DNA of 64,000 bases from Actinocorallia aurantiaca (GTDB lineage: Bacteria; Actinomycetota; Actinomycetes; Streptosporangiales; Streptosporangiaceae): contig NZ_BAAATZ010000013.1 in NCBI RefSeq assembly GCF_039533685.1, positions 192,983-256,982 on the forward strand, read 5' to 3'. The position numbers were made by a program, and so were the translations under genes. Shown here piece after piece: positions 50,277-58,470 of the stretch. The notes below the pieces were generated by a model, which searched no databases, was not told the DNA's origin, and saw nothing but the letters and a program-made list of their open reading frames with translations. Position 1 is the stretch's first letter, and every line of letters starts with the position of its first letter.

Positions 50277-51509
50277 ATGAGTGATCTTCCGCTGCGGTCG
50301 CAGCTGGCGGTCGCGCTGGGCCGTACGGCGTCCAAGATGTCGAGACTGGCCGGACGCGGCGACGGATCGGTGATCGGGGGGAAGATCGGGCTCAAGCTCG
50401 ACCCCGACCTGCTGACGAGGCTCGCCGCCGACCGCAAACTGGTGCTGGTGAGCGCCACCAACGGCAAGACGACCACCACCCGGCTCATCGCCAGCGCGAT
50501 GAGCGGGCTCGGCGAGGTCGCCACCAACGCCTTCGGCGCGAACATGCCCACCGGCCACGTCAGCGCGCTCGCCGCCGCTCCCGACGCCCGCTACGGCGTG
50601 CTGGAGTGCGACGAGAAGTACGTGCCGCTGGTGCTGAAGGAGACCGGCGCCAACGTCGTCCTGCTGATGAACCTCAGCCGCGACCAGATGGACCGCGCGG
50701 GCGAGATCTGGCAGCTGGCGGGCAAGTGGCGCAAGGCGCTGGAGGGCGTCGACACCCATGTGGTGGCCAACTGCGACGACCCGCTGGTCACCTGGGGCGC
50801 CTCCGCCGCCAAGCGGGTGACCTGGGTCGCGGTCGGCCAGCACTGGAAAGAGGACTCCTGGTGCTGCCCCGAGTGCGGCGGCCCGCTCGACCGGGACGGC
50901 AGCCACTGGGCCTGCCGCCAGTGCCCCTTCGCCCGGCCCAAGCCGGACTGGATCCTGCACGGCGACAGGGTCACCGCCCCCGGCGGCCACACCTACGGCC
51001 TGGACCTGCAGCTCCCCGGCCGGGCCAACCGCTCCAACGGCGCGATGGCGCTGGCCGTCGTCTCCCTGTTCGGCGTTCCGCCCGAGCAGGCGCTGCCGCT
51101 GCTGGGCAAGGTCGCCTCGGTGGCCGGCCGCTACACCACCGTCCAGTTCCAGGGCCGCGACATCCGGCTGCTGCTGGCCAAGAACCCGGCCGGCTGGCTG
51201 GAGGCCTTCGACGTGCTGGAGCCCGCCCCCGGCCCGGTCGCGCTGTCGATCAACGCCCAGGGCCCCGACGGACGCGACACCTCCTGGCTGTGGGACGTCG
51301 ACTACCGGGTGCTCAAGGGCCGTCCGGTCTGGGCGACGGGCGAGCGCAGGCTCGACCTCGCCGCCCGGCTGGAGGCGGCCGAGGTCGACTTCCGCGTGGT
51401 CGACGACATCGAGCAGGCGGTCATGGCGGTCCCGCCGGGCAAACTGGACGTGATCGCCAACTACACCGCCTTCCAGGACATCCGAACGAGGTACGGCCGT
51501 GCCCTCTGA
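50277..51509 (+). CDS. murT: MurT, lipid II isoglutaminyl synthase (amidating) subunit
   Basis: A 410-residue Mur-ligase-fold protein. P-loop SATNGKTTTTRLIAS (about residues 60-74); the RXXXXC-type insertion holds a zinc ribbon, CCPECGGPLDRDG ... CRQCPF (about 199-225), a feature of MurT; C-terminal MurT domain follows. With GatD it amidates the alpha-carboxyl of D-Glu in lipid II, using glutamine and ATP, at the inner face of the membrane. The start MSDLPLRSQ (ATG 50277) is supported by conservation. Its last 11 bases overlap gatD. Confidence 0.94.
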   Translation: MSDLPLRSQLAVALGRTASKMSRLAGRGDGSVIGGKIGLKLDPDLLTRLAADRKLVLVSATNGKTTTTRLIASAMSGLGEVATNAFGANMPTGHVSALAAAPDARYGVLECDEKYVPLVLKETGANVVLLMNLSRDQMDRAGEIWQLAGKWRKALEGVDTHVVANCDDPLVTWGASAAKRVTWVAVGQHWKEDSWCCPECGGPLDRDGSHWACRQCPFARPKPDWILHGDRVTAPGGHTYGLDLQLPGRANRSNGAMALAVVSLFGVPPEQALPLLGKVASVAGRYTTVQFQGRDIRLLLAKNPAGWLEAFDVLEPAPGPVALSINAQGPDGRDTSWLWDVDYRVLKGRPVWATGERRLDLAARLEAAEVDFRVVDDIEQAVMAVPPGKLDVIANYTAFQDIRTRYGRAL

Positions 51510-52212
51510 GACCATCAAGATCGTCTGGGTCTACCCCGACCTGCTCAGCACCTACGGTGACCGCGGCAACTGCATCGTCCTGGAGCGGCGGGCCAAGCTG
51601 CGCGGCATCCCCACCCGCACGATCAACGTGCACTCCGACGAACCGGTGCCGGTGGACGGCGACATCTACCTGCTCGGCGGCGGCGAGGACCGGCCGCAGA
51701 TCCTGGCCGCCCAGCGGCTGCGCGCCGACGGCGGGCTGCACAAGGCCGTGGAGTTCGGCGCCTCGGTGTTCGCGGTGTGCGCCGGCTACCAGCTGCTCGG
51801 CCACGAGTTCGGCGGCGAGGAGGGCCAGCCCCTCCCCGGCCTGGGCCTGCTCGACATCCGCAGCGGCAGGGGCGAGGTCCGCGCGGTCGGCGAGCTGGCC
51901 GGCGAGGTCGACCCCGAGCTCGGCGTCCCGATGATCACCGGGTTCGAGAACCACCAGGGCGTCACCCGTCTCGGCGCGGGCGCCAGGCCGCTGGCCCGGG
52001 TCGCGGTGGGCGTCGGCAACGGCGACGGCTTCGAGGGCGCCTACAGCGGCAAGGTCGTGGGCACCTACATGCACGGGCCGGCCCTGGTCCGCAACCCCGC
52101 GCTGGCCGACCTGCTGCTGGGCTGGGCGGTCGGGCGGCGGCTGGAGCAGGTGGACGACACCTGGTCGGGGCGGCTGCGCGAGGAGCGCCTGCGCGCCGTC
52201 CTGCCGGGCTGA
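51499..52212 (+). CDS. gatD: GatD, glutamine amidotransferase subunit
   Basis: A 237-residue type 1 (triad) amidotransferase. Nucleophile Cys in VFAVCAGYQLLG (about residue 94), His in YMHGPALVRNPALAD (about residue 192); the N-terminus VWVYPDLLSTYGDRGNCIVL is that of GatD/CobQ-like proteins. It releases ammonia from glutamine for MurT. GTG 51499 overlaps murT by 11 bases, giving 1:1 translation. A terminator hairpin lies 44 bases after the stop. Confidence 0.94.
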   Translation: MPSETIKIVWVYPDLLSTYGDRGNCIVLERRAKLRGIPTRTINVHSDEPVPVDGDIYLLGGGEDRPQILAAQRLRADGGLHKAVEFGASVFAVCAGYQLLGHEFGGEEGQPLPGLGLLDIRSGRGEVRAVGELAGEVDPELGVPMITGFENHQGVTRLGAGARPLARVAVGVGNGDGFEGAYSGKVVGTYMHGPALVRNPALADLLLGWAVGRRLEQVDDTWSGRLREERLRAVLPG

Positions 52213-52255
52213 CGCGTCCCGCCTCGGCGGTCCGGCGCCGCCGAAATCCGTATGG

Positions 52256-52293
52256 GCAAGGAGCCGTCCCGATCTCTCGGGGCGGCTCCTTGC
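52256..52293 (+). terminator. Terminator of murT-gatD
   Basis: GCAAGGAGCCGTCCCGA (52256-52272) pairs with the TCGGGGCGGCTCCTTGC arm ending near 52293, with one mismatch and a TCTC loop, followed by TTCTCCC. The stem is about 17 bp. Confidence 0.85.
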
Positions 52294-52415
52294 TTCTCCC
52301 GCTGTTCCGCCCCGCCTCCCAAGCTTCGGCATGATCTCGGCCAACCCGGGCACATAAAGGAACCGTCCGAACGTTGATCTCAGTGAACGGTCCAGCACAC
52401 GGGGGAGAAGCGCAG

Positions 52416-52688
52416 ATGCCCGACAGGCACGAACGCATTCCGGAGCACGATCCGCAGATGGGCGACGACGAGCAGGAGTTCCAGGACGAACTGGTGCGCT
52501 CCTACGAGGAGGACCCGCCGAAGGACGTGGACTTCTCCGTCGAGGACGAGGGAGAGATGGGCATCAGCCGGTGGGTGGAGCAGGAGACCCGCACCGGCGA
52601 GCGGCACTCGGAGGACCGGCCCGCCGAGGAGGCCGCGGTGCACGTGGAGAACCGCGCGCCCCGGTCGGAGCCGGCCGACCGTCAGTAG
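52416..52688 (+). CDS. Small acidic hypothetical protein (90 aa)
   Basis: A 90-residue, very acidic protein (MPDRHERIPEHDPQMGDDEQ ... DVDFSVEDEGEMGISRWVEQ) with high Glu/Asp/Arg content and no hydrophobic core, so probably disordered. ATG 52416 is preceded by GGGGGAGAAG. Its 3' end overlaps the DsrE-like gene on the other strand by seven bases (52682-52688). Actinomycetes encode many short acidic proteins of this kind; the function is unknown. Confidence 0.7.
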   Translation: MPDRHERIPEHDPQMGDDEQEFQDELVRSYEEDPPKDVDFSVEDEGEMGISRWVEQETRTGERHSEDRPAEEAAVHVENRAPRSEPADRQ

Positions 52689-53047
52689 ACGAGGGCCTGG
52701 ACACCGTCCCGGGTGATCTCCTCGACGAAGGCCGGGGCGCCCGCGATGCGCACGCCTTCGATGAGGTCGTCCTCGGTGAGGCCGCGCCGGGCCGCGCACT
52801 GCGTGCACAGGGTGACCCGCCCCGCGGACAGGATGACCTGCAGCAGGTCCGGGATCGGGGCGGCGTGGGGGAGGGCGGGGAACTCCTCGGCCTTCCCCGG
52901 GACCGAGAACCAGGCGGCCTCGCCGGTCAGCCACAACGAGACGGTCACTCCGCTGGCGACCGCAGCCGCCGCGACGGTGAAGGCCTGGTTGGTGCGCTCG
53001 GGGGCCTCCGCGCCCGCAGTTACTTTGATCACCAATGATCGAGTCAT
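52682..53047 (-). CDS. DsrE-family protein
   Basis: A 121-residue DsrE/DsrF-like alpha/beta protein (MTRSLVIKVTAGAEAPERTN ... VTLCTQCAARRG). The pair of Cys in LCTQCAARRG, around residues 80-83, lies where DsrE-type sulfur carriers place their active Cys. The role could be sulfur transfer or protein-bound persulfide handling. The ATG at 53047 fits the family start. It is convergent with the acidic protein, with a seven-base overlap. Confidence 0.8.
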   Translation of the reverse strand: MTRSLVIKVTAGAEAPERTNQAFTVAAAAVASGVTVSLWLTGEAAWFSVPGKAEEFPALPHAAPIPDLLQVILSAGRVTLCTQCAARRGLTEDDLIEGVRIAGAPAFVEEITRDGVQALVY

Positions 53048-53228
53048 GGAGGCAGCCTACTTTCGGGGTTTTCTCGTTCTTCCGGTGACCGTTCCGGAGG
53101 GAAATTTCCTTGATCTCACCATGAAGGATTTGCCGTTCGCAGGCACAGAAGGCAGTCTGTGACTGGTCGCGTGATATAGGCGCGGCTCAGGTAAAACACA
53201 AGGACTCGGTGCTGTAAGGAGCCTACCG

Positions 53229-54806
53229 ATGACCGAGCAGAACGGCCCGGAGCGGCCGTTGCCGGAAGAGTCGGCGTCGGCCGACCAGCCCGCCGTCTCC
53301 GACCAGCCAGATCCGCCCATCCGACCCGCGGGGGAGCGGACCGTCGTCTTCGGCGCGCCGCAGCTCCGGCCCCAGCAGCCTCCGGCCCCGCCGCAGGCCG
53401 TCCCGGCCGAGCCCGCGCCGTCCCTGCCGCCCGTGCCGCCGCCGCAGCCTCCGGAGCAGCCCTCCTGGCAGCAGCCCCAGCCGCCCCAGCCGCCCCAGCC
53501 GCCCCAGCCCGGCTACCCGCAGCCCGGCGCCTTCGCTCCGCCGCAGCCTCCGGCGTACCCGCAGCCCGTCGAGCAGCAGCCCTTCGCGCCCCCGGCCTAC
53601 CAGCCGCCCCCGGCGCCCGAGCAGCAGCCCTTCGCGCAGCCCCCGGCGGAGCAGCCCGGCGCCTTCGCTCCGCCGCAGCCTCCGGCGGAGCAGCCCGGTG
53701 CCTTCGCGCCGCCCCAGCCGGGCGCGTACCAGCCCCAGGCGCCCGAGCAGCCCGCGCCCTACCGCTCGGGCGACACCGGCGGCTTCGCCCCCGTCCAGGA
53801 GACTCCGGGCTTCCCGCCTCCGCAGCAGCACTTCCAGCCGCCCGCGCCCCAGCAGCCCGCCGCGGGAGCCCCGTCGCCGTACGAGACGGTGAAGGAGCCC
53901 CCGGCGAACGAGGACCCGTGGGGGACGGCCCCGGTCGCCCGCCCCGACCACCTCGCCGGACGGCACCACGCGCCGCCGCAGCACCAGCAGGAGGCTCCGC
54001 CCGCGGCGTTCTCCCCGCCGCAGCAGCAGCCGCAGCCCGCCCCGGTGGAGGAGGCCGCGCCGACGGTCTTCGTCCAGCAGCAGCCCTTCCCCGGGGACAT
54101 CCCGCTGGTGACCAACAAGCCCGAGGCGGAGGCGCCGCAGCAGCCGCGTCCGGGTGAGGGCCAGTCCTACGGCAGGCCCCAGCAGGGCGCCCCGTCGGCA
54201 GGCCAGGTGGGCGGCGAGACCAGGCTCGACTTCAACGCCCGCGACTGGCAGCAGCCGCAGCAGCCCGAACCCCGGCAGCAGGCGCAGGACGACGACGCCA
54301 CCCAGGCGTTCACTCCGGGCCAGTTCGGCGAGCAGCCGCCCCAGGAGCAGTACGGGCAGCCTCAGCAGCAGTACGGGCAGCCGCAGTCTCAGGACCAGCA
54401 GTACGGCCAGGGTCAGCAGTACGGGCAGTCTCAGCCGTCCTATGACCAGCCCGGTCAGCAGCCCTACGGGCAGCCGCAGTCTCAGGACCAGCAGTACGGC
54501 CAGCAGCCTTACGGGCAGCCTCAGCAGTACGGCCAGGCCCCTGAGCAGTACGGCCAGCCTCAGCAGCAGTACGGGCAGCCGCAGTCTCAGGACCAGCAGT
54601 ACGGCCAGGGCCAGCAGTACGGGCAGCCCCAGGACCAGCAGTACGGCCAGCAGCCCTACGGGCAGCACCAGTACGGCCAGGCCCCCGAGCAGTACGGCCA
54701 GCCTCAGCAGGAGGCGGCCGAGGGCGGCTCCAACAAGATCTGGATCTGGCTCGGCCTCGTCGCCCTGGTCGCGATCATTGTGATAGTGGTCGCCTTCCTC
54801 ATCTGA
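53229..54806 (+). CDS. Tail-anchored Gln/Pro-rich repeat protein
   Basis: A 525-residue protein that is almost wholly low complexity. Residues 1-360 are Pro/Gln/Ala-rich (PPQPPQPPQPGYPQPGAFAP type); about 370-495 are a prion-like array of QYGQPQ, SQDQQYGQ and APEQYGQ units; the last 23 residues form one membrane helix (IWIWLGLVALVAIIVIVVAF). There is no globular domain. It would sit on the cytosolic face by a C-terminal anchor. It lies directly upstream of the rpsL leader, but a strong terminator separates them. The function is unknown; a condensate or scaffold role is only speculation. Confidence 0.75.
   Translation: MTEQNGPERPLPEESASADQPAVSDQPDPPIRPAGERTVVFGAPQLRPQQPPAPPQAVPAEPAPSLPPVPPPQPPEQPSWQQPQPPQPPQPPQPGYPQPGAFAPPQPPAYPQPVEQQPFAPPAYQPPPAPEQQPFAQPPAEQPGAFAPPQPPAEQPGAFAPPQPGAYQPQAPEQPAPYRSGDTGGFAPVQETPGFPPPQQHFQPPAPQQPAAGAPSPYETVKEPPANEDPWGTAPVARPDHLAGRHHAPPQHQQEAPPAAFSPPQQQPQPAPVEEAAPTVFVQQQPFPGDIPLVTNKPEAEAPQQPRPGEGQSYGRPQQGAPSAGQVGGETRLDFNARDWQQPQQPEPRQQAQDDDATQAFTPGQFGEQPPQEQYGQPQQQYGQPQSQDQQYGQGQQYGQSQPSYDQPGQQPYGQPQSQDQQYGQQPYGQPQQYGQAPEQYGQPQQQYGQPQSQDQQYGQGQQYGQPQDQQYGQQPYGQHQYGQAPEQYGQPQQEAAEGGSNKIWIWLGLVALVAIIVIVVAFLI
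54331..54715 (+). repeat. QYGQ-type tandem repeats in the tail-anchored protein
   Basis: Units built on CAGTACGGGCAG or CAGTACGGCCAG recur about every 15-30 bases, with a longer unit (PQSQDQQYGQ) present four or five times. Similar nucleotide copies make this segment prone to slippage and assembly error. Confidence 0.9.
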
Positions 54807-54855
54807 CGGCCGGGTCCGACACGCCCGGCGCCGGACGGCGGGCGGCGGAACCGCG

Positions 54856-54898
54856 GGGACCCGTATGATCTGCCTGACATACGGGTCCCTTCTCTTTT
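54856..54898 (+). terminator. Intrinsic terminator after the tail-anchored protein gene
   Basis: GGGACCCGTATG (54856-54867) pairs perfectly with CATACGGGTCCC (54878-54889) around a ten-base loop, then TTCTCTTTTC. It isolates the rpsL unit from the upstream gene. Confidence 0.9.
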
Positions 54899-55048
54899 CC
54901 CGGACAACCGGGAACTTTTCTGGCAAAGACCCACGTTCTTCCCCCTGTACGAGCCTTGCGCGGGTGAGACCCCGGCGGTCGGGCAGCGCGGAATACGGCT
55001 TGTGAAGGTTGCGTGGCAGGCCTTCCAGCCGGTAATGGCTCATTCGCT

Positions 55049-55077
55049 TTGACCTCGGGTGCAGTGGTAGGTACTCT
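55049..55077 (+). promoter_or_regulatory. Candidate promoter of the rpsL-rpsG-fusA-tuf operon
   Basis: TTGACC (55049-55054) and TACTCT (55072-55077) are 17 bases apart, 330 bases before rpsL. The -35 is close to consensus; the -10 fits TAnnnT. A long leader would follow. Confidence 0.55.
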
Positions 55078-55407
55078 TTCTCTTCGTGCCCGCGCTGCGT
55101 GGGCTCGCGTGCGTGCGCTTGTAAGGCCGCCTGAGGCAGCCCGGAAGCGGCGCAGATCACTCCCCCGGCTCGGCTCGGCTCCGCTATGGGGCCGGACGGG
55201 GTCACGGACGGCGCGACACGCCCGACCTCGGGGGTCGGTGAGACAAGCAAACCTGCAGGTCAGAGGCTCGCAAGAGTTGCTGATCAGGGTGATGCGCGGA
55301 CGAGAAATTCCGGGTGTGACTCGCGCATACAAAACAGAGCGGGGACAGACCACGCTCACCCGGTCGCGGAGACCGGGCCCGGTACGACGAAGGAAGACGG
55401 AGAAGCG

Positions 55408-55782
55408 GTGCCCACAATCCAGCAGTTGGTCCGAAAGGGCCGGCAGGACAAGGTGACCAAGACGAAGACGCCCGCGCTGAAGGGGAGCCCCCAGCGCCGC
55501 GGTGTCTGCACTCGCGTTTACACGACGACGCCCAAGAAGCCGAACTCGGCTCTGCGCAAGGTCGCCCGTGTCCGCCTGACCAGTGGCATCGAGGTCACCG
55601 CCTACATCCCCGGTGTCGGACACAACCTGCAGGAGCACTCCATCGTGCTCGTGCGCGGCGGTCGTGTTAAGGACCTGCCCGGTGTTCGCTACAAGATCAT
55701 CCGCGGTTCGCTGGACACCCAGGGCGTCCGCAACCGCAAGCAGGCGCGCAGCCGCTACGGCGCGAAGAAGGAGAAGAGCTAA
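55408..55782 (+). CDS. rpsL: 30S ribosomal protein S12
   Basis: A 124-residue protein of exact S12 length, start MPTIQQLVRKGRQDKVTKTK from GTG 55408 (GGAGAAG upstream). The decoding-site loops TTTPKKPNSALRKVARVRL and RGGRVKDLPGVRYKIIRG are intact, with Lys at the positions (about 43 and 88) where streptomycin resistance changes usually occur, so the sequence is the susceptible type. It overlaps rpsG by one base (TAATG). S12 monitors codon-anticodon pairing. Confidence 0.98.
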   Translation: MPTIQQLVRKGRQDKVTKTKTPALKGSPQRRGVCTRVYTTTPKKPNSALRKVARVRLTSGIEVTAYIPGVGHNLQEHSIVLVRGGRVKDLPGVRYKIIRGSLDTQGVRNRKQARSRYGAKKEKS

Positions 55783-56252
55783 TGCCGCGTAAGGGCCCTG
55801 CGGGCAAGCGCGTACTGGTCGCTGACCCGGTGTACAACTCCCCGCTGGTCACCAGCCTGGTCAACAAGATCCTGCTGGACGGCAAGCGCTCCATCGCCGA
55901 GCGCATCGTCTACAACGCGCTCGAAGGCTGCCGCGAGAAGACCGGCAACGACCCGGTCGTCACGCTCAAGCGCGCTCTCGACAACGTCAAGCCGACCATC
56001 GAGGTCAAGTCCCGCCGTGTCGGTGGCGCGACCTACCAGGTTCCGGTCGAGGTCCGTCCGGCCCGCAGCACCACTCTGGCGCTGCGCTGGCTGGTCACCT
56101 ACTCCCGCGCCCGCCGCGAGAAGACCATGACCGAGCGCCTGATGAACGAGCTGCTCGACGCCTCCAACGGCCTCGGCGCCTCGGTCAAGAAGCGCGAGGA
56201 CACCCACAAGATGGCCGAGTCCAACAAGGCCTTCGCCCACTACCGCTGGTAG
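55782..56252 (+). CDS. rpsG: 30S ribosomal protein S7
   Basis: A 156-residue S7 with start MPRKGPAGKRVLVADPVYNS and the conserved EVKSRRVGGATYQVPVEVRP segment. S7 nucleates the 30S head on 16S rRNA. The ATG at 55782 shares one base with the rpsL stop. fusA follows after 41 bases with a GAGAGCAAGGA-type Shine-Dalgarno region, in the classical str operon order. Confidence 0.98.
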   Translation: MPRKGPAGKRVLVADPVYNSPLVTSLVNKILLDGKRSIAERIVYNALEGCREKTGNDPVVTLKRALDNVKPTIEVKSRRVGGATYQVPVEVRPARSTTLALRWLVTYSRARREKTMTERLMNELLDASNGLGASVKKREDTHKMAESNKAFAHYRW

Positions 56253-56293
56253 CAGCGGCCGGCCGAACCCACGAGAGCAAGGACGCGAGCACC

Positions 56294-58405
56294 ATGGCTG
56301 CTAAGACCGGTGTGGACCTCTCCAAGGTCCGCAACATCGGGATCATGGCCCACATCGACGCCGGCAAGACCACGACGACGGAGCGCATTCTCTACTACAC
56401 GGGGATGAGCTACAAGATCGGCGAGGTCCACGACGGCGCTGCCACCACCGACTGGATGGAGCAGGAGCAGGAGCGGGGCATCACCATCACCTCCGCTGCC
56501 GTGACCTGCAAGTGGCCCGTCGAAGACGTCGAACACACCATCAACATCATCGACACCCCGGGCCACGTCGACTTCACCGTCGAGGTGGAGCGCTCGCTGC
56601 GCGTGCTCGACGGCGCCGTGACCGTCTTCGACGGTGTGGCCGGTGTCGAGCCGCAGTCCGAGACCGTGTGGCGTCAGGCCGACCGCTACGGCGTTCCGCG
56701 CATCTGCTTCGTCAACAAGCTGGACCGCACGGGCGCCAACCACCAGCGCTGCGTCGACATGATCGTGAGTCGCCTCAACGCGATTCCGCTGGTCATGCAG
56801 CTGCCGATCGGCGCCGAGGCGGACTTCCAGGGCGTCATCGACCTGGTGAAGATGAAGGCCCTCCTGTGGAACGCCGAGGCGAAGCTCGGCGAGATGTACA
56901 ACGAGGCCGACATCCCCGCCGACATGGTCGACGAGGCCGAGATGGCGCAGGCCCAGCTCATCGAGACGCTCTCCGAGAACGACGACGAGCTGATGGAGCT
57001 GTACCTCGAGGGTGGCACCCCCACCGTCGAGCAGCTGATGGCCGGCGTTCGCCGGGCGACCCTCGCCGCCAAGCTGACCCCCGTGTTCTGTGGCACCGCC
57101 TTCAAGAACAAGGGTGTGCAGCCGCTGCTGGACGCCATCGTGCGCTACCTGCCGTCGCCGCTGGACATCGAGGCGATCGAGGGCCACAAGATGGACGACG
57201 AGGAGACCGTCATCGCTCGCAAGCCGAGCGAGGACGAGCCCTTCTCCGGTCTGGCCTTCAAGATCATGTCCGACCCGCACCTGGGCAAGCTGACCTTCGT
57301 CCGCGTCTACTCCGGCGTGCTCGAGTCCGGCTCCTCGGTTCTGAACTCCGTTCGGAACAAGAAGGAGCGGATCGGCAAGATCTACCGGATGCACGCGAAC
57401 AAGCGCGAGGAGATCGACCGCGTGGGCGCCGGCGACATCGTCGCCGTCATGGGTCTCAAGCAGACCACCACCGGTGAGACGCTCTGCGACGACAAGAACC
57501 CCGTCGTCCTGGAGTCGATGACCTTCCCCGCGCCGGTCATCCACGTGGCCGTCGAGCCGAAGACCAAGGCCGACCAGCAGAAGCTGGGCACCGCGATCCA
57601 GCGGCTGGCCGAGGAGGACCCGTCCTTCCAGGTCCGCACGGACGAGGAGACCGGTCAGACGATCATCTCCGGCATGGGCGAGCTCCACCTGGAGATCCTC
57701 GTCGACCGGATGAAGCGCGAGTTCAAGGTCGACGCCAACGTGGGTCGCCCGCAGGTCGCCTACCGTGAGTCGATCACCAAGAAGGTCGAGAAGGTCGAGT
57801 ACACCCACAAGAAGCAGACGGGTGGCTCGGGCCAGTTCGGCCGCGTGATCATCACGCTGGAGCCGCTGGGCGGCGGCAGCGACGGCTACGAGTTCGAGAA
57901 CAAGGTCACCGGTGGCCGCATCCCCCGGGAGTACATCCCGTCGGTGGACGCCGGCTGCCAGGAGGCCGCCGAGTTCGGTGTGCTCGCGGGCTTCCCGATG
58001 GTGGGTGTGAAGGTCACCCTCCTCGACGGCGCCTACCACGAGGTGGACTCCTCGGAAATGGCGTTCAAGGTCGCCGGTTCGATGGCGTTCAAGGAGGCCG
58101 CGCGTCGCGCCGGCGCCACGCTGCTCGAGCCGATGATGGCCGTCGAGGTCACCACGCCCGAGGAGAACATGGGCGACGTGATCGGTGACCTCAACAGCCG
58201 CCGCGGCCAGATCCAGGCCATGGACGAGGCTTACGGCGCCCGGATCGTCAAGGCGCTCGTACCCCTCTCCGAGATGTTCGGCTACGTGGGTGACCTGCGC
58301 AGCAAGACCCAGGGCCGAGCTGTTTTCACGCAGCAGTTCGATTCCTACGCGGAGGTTCCCTCGAGCGTCGCGCAGGAGATCATCGCCAAGGCCAAGGGCG
58401 AGTAG
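56294..58405 (+). CDS. fusA: Elongation factor G
   Basis: A 703-residue translational GTPase. G1 AHIDAGKTTTTERIL (about residues 18-32), G2 region RGITITSAAVTC, G3 DTPGHVDF, G4 NKLD (about 138-141), all intact; domain IV and V follow (GGRIPREYIPSVDAG and RRGQIQAMDE). EF-G drives tRNA-mRNA translocation. It is the third gene of the str operon, with 65 bases to tuf. Confidence 0.98.
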   Translation: MAAKTGVDLSKVRNIGIMAHIDAGKTTTTERILYYTGMSYKIGEVHDGAATTDWMEQEQERGITITSAAVTCKWPVEDVEHTINIIDTPGHVDFTVEVERSLRVLDGAVTVFDGVAGVEPQSETVWRQADRYGVPRICFVNKLDRTGANHQRCVDMIVSRLNAIPLVMQLPIGAEADFQGVIDLVKMKALLWNAEAKLGEMYNEADIPADMVDEAEMAQAQLIETLSENDDELMELYLEGGTPTVEQLMAGVRRATLAAKLTPVFCGTAFKNKGVQPLLDAIVRYLPSPLDIEAIEGHKMDDEETVIARKPSEDEPFSGLAFKIMSDPHLGKLTFVRVYSGVLESGSSVLNSVRNKKERIGKIYRMHANKREEIDRVGAGDIVAVMGLKQTTTGETLCDDKNPVVLESMTFPAPVIHVAVEPKTKADQQKLGTAIQRLAEEDPSFQVRTDEETGQTIISGMGELHLEILVDRMKREFKVDANVGRPQVAYRESITKKVEKVEYTHKKQTGGSGQFGRVIITLEPLGGGSDGYEFENKVTGGRIPREYIPSVDAGCQEAAEFGVLAGFPMVGVKVTLLDGAYHEVDSSEMAFKVAGSMAFKEAARRAGATLLEPMMAVEVTTPEENMGDVIGDLNSRRGQIQAMDEAYGARIVKALVPLSEMFGYVGDLRSKTQGRAVFTQQFDSYAEVPSSVAQEIIAKAKGE

Positions 58406-58470
58406 CTCCGGGCTCCGGCACCACATAGCCAACTGTCAACACGTACGTCAGAATCACTGAGGAGAACCTC

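Larger units (their letters stand above)
54807..55407 (+). other. Intergenic region and leader before rpsL
   Basis: These 601 bases hold a terminator (54856-54898), a promoter-like pair (55049-55077) and about 330 bases of likely 5' leader before rpsL. Several short inverted segments occur (for example in 55085-55230), but no known riboswitch or tRNA was recognised, and no reading frame of good codon use. Confidence 0.6.

Noticed and set aside
54331..54715. QYGQ nucleotide repeats as a CRISPR array
   Set aside because: The repeats are in frame within a coding gene, have no unique spacers and no cas genes are near.
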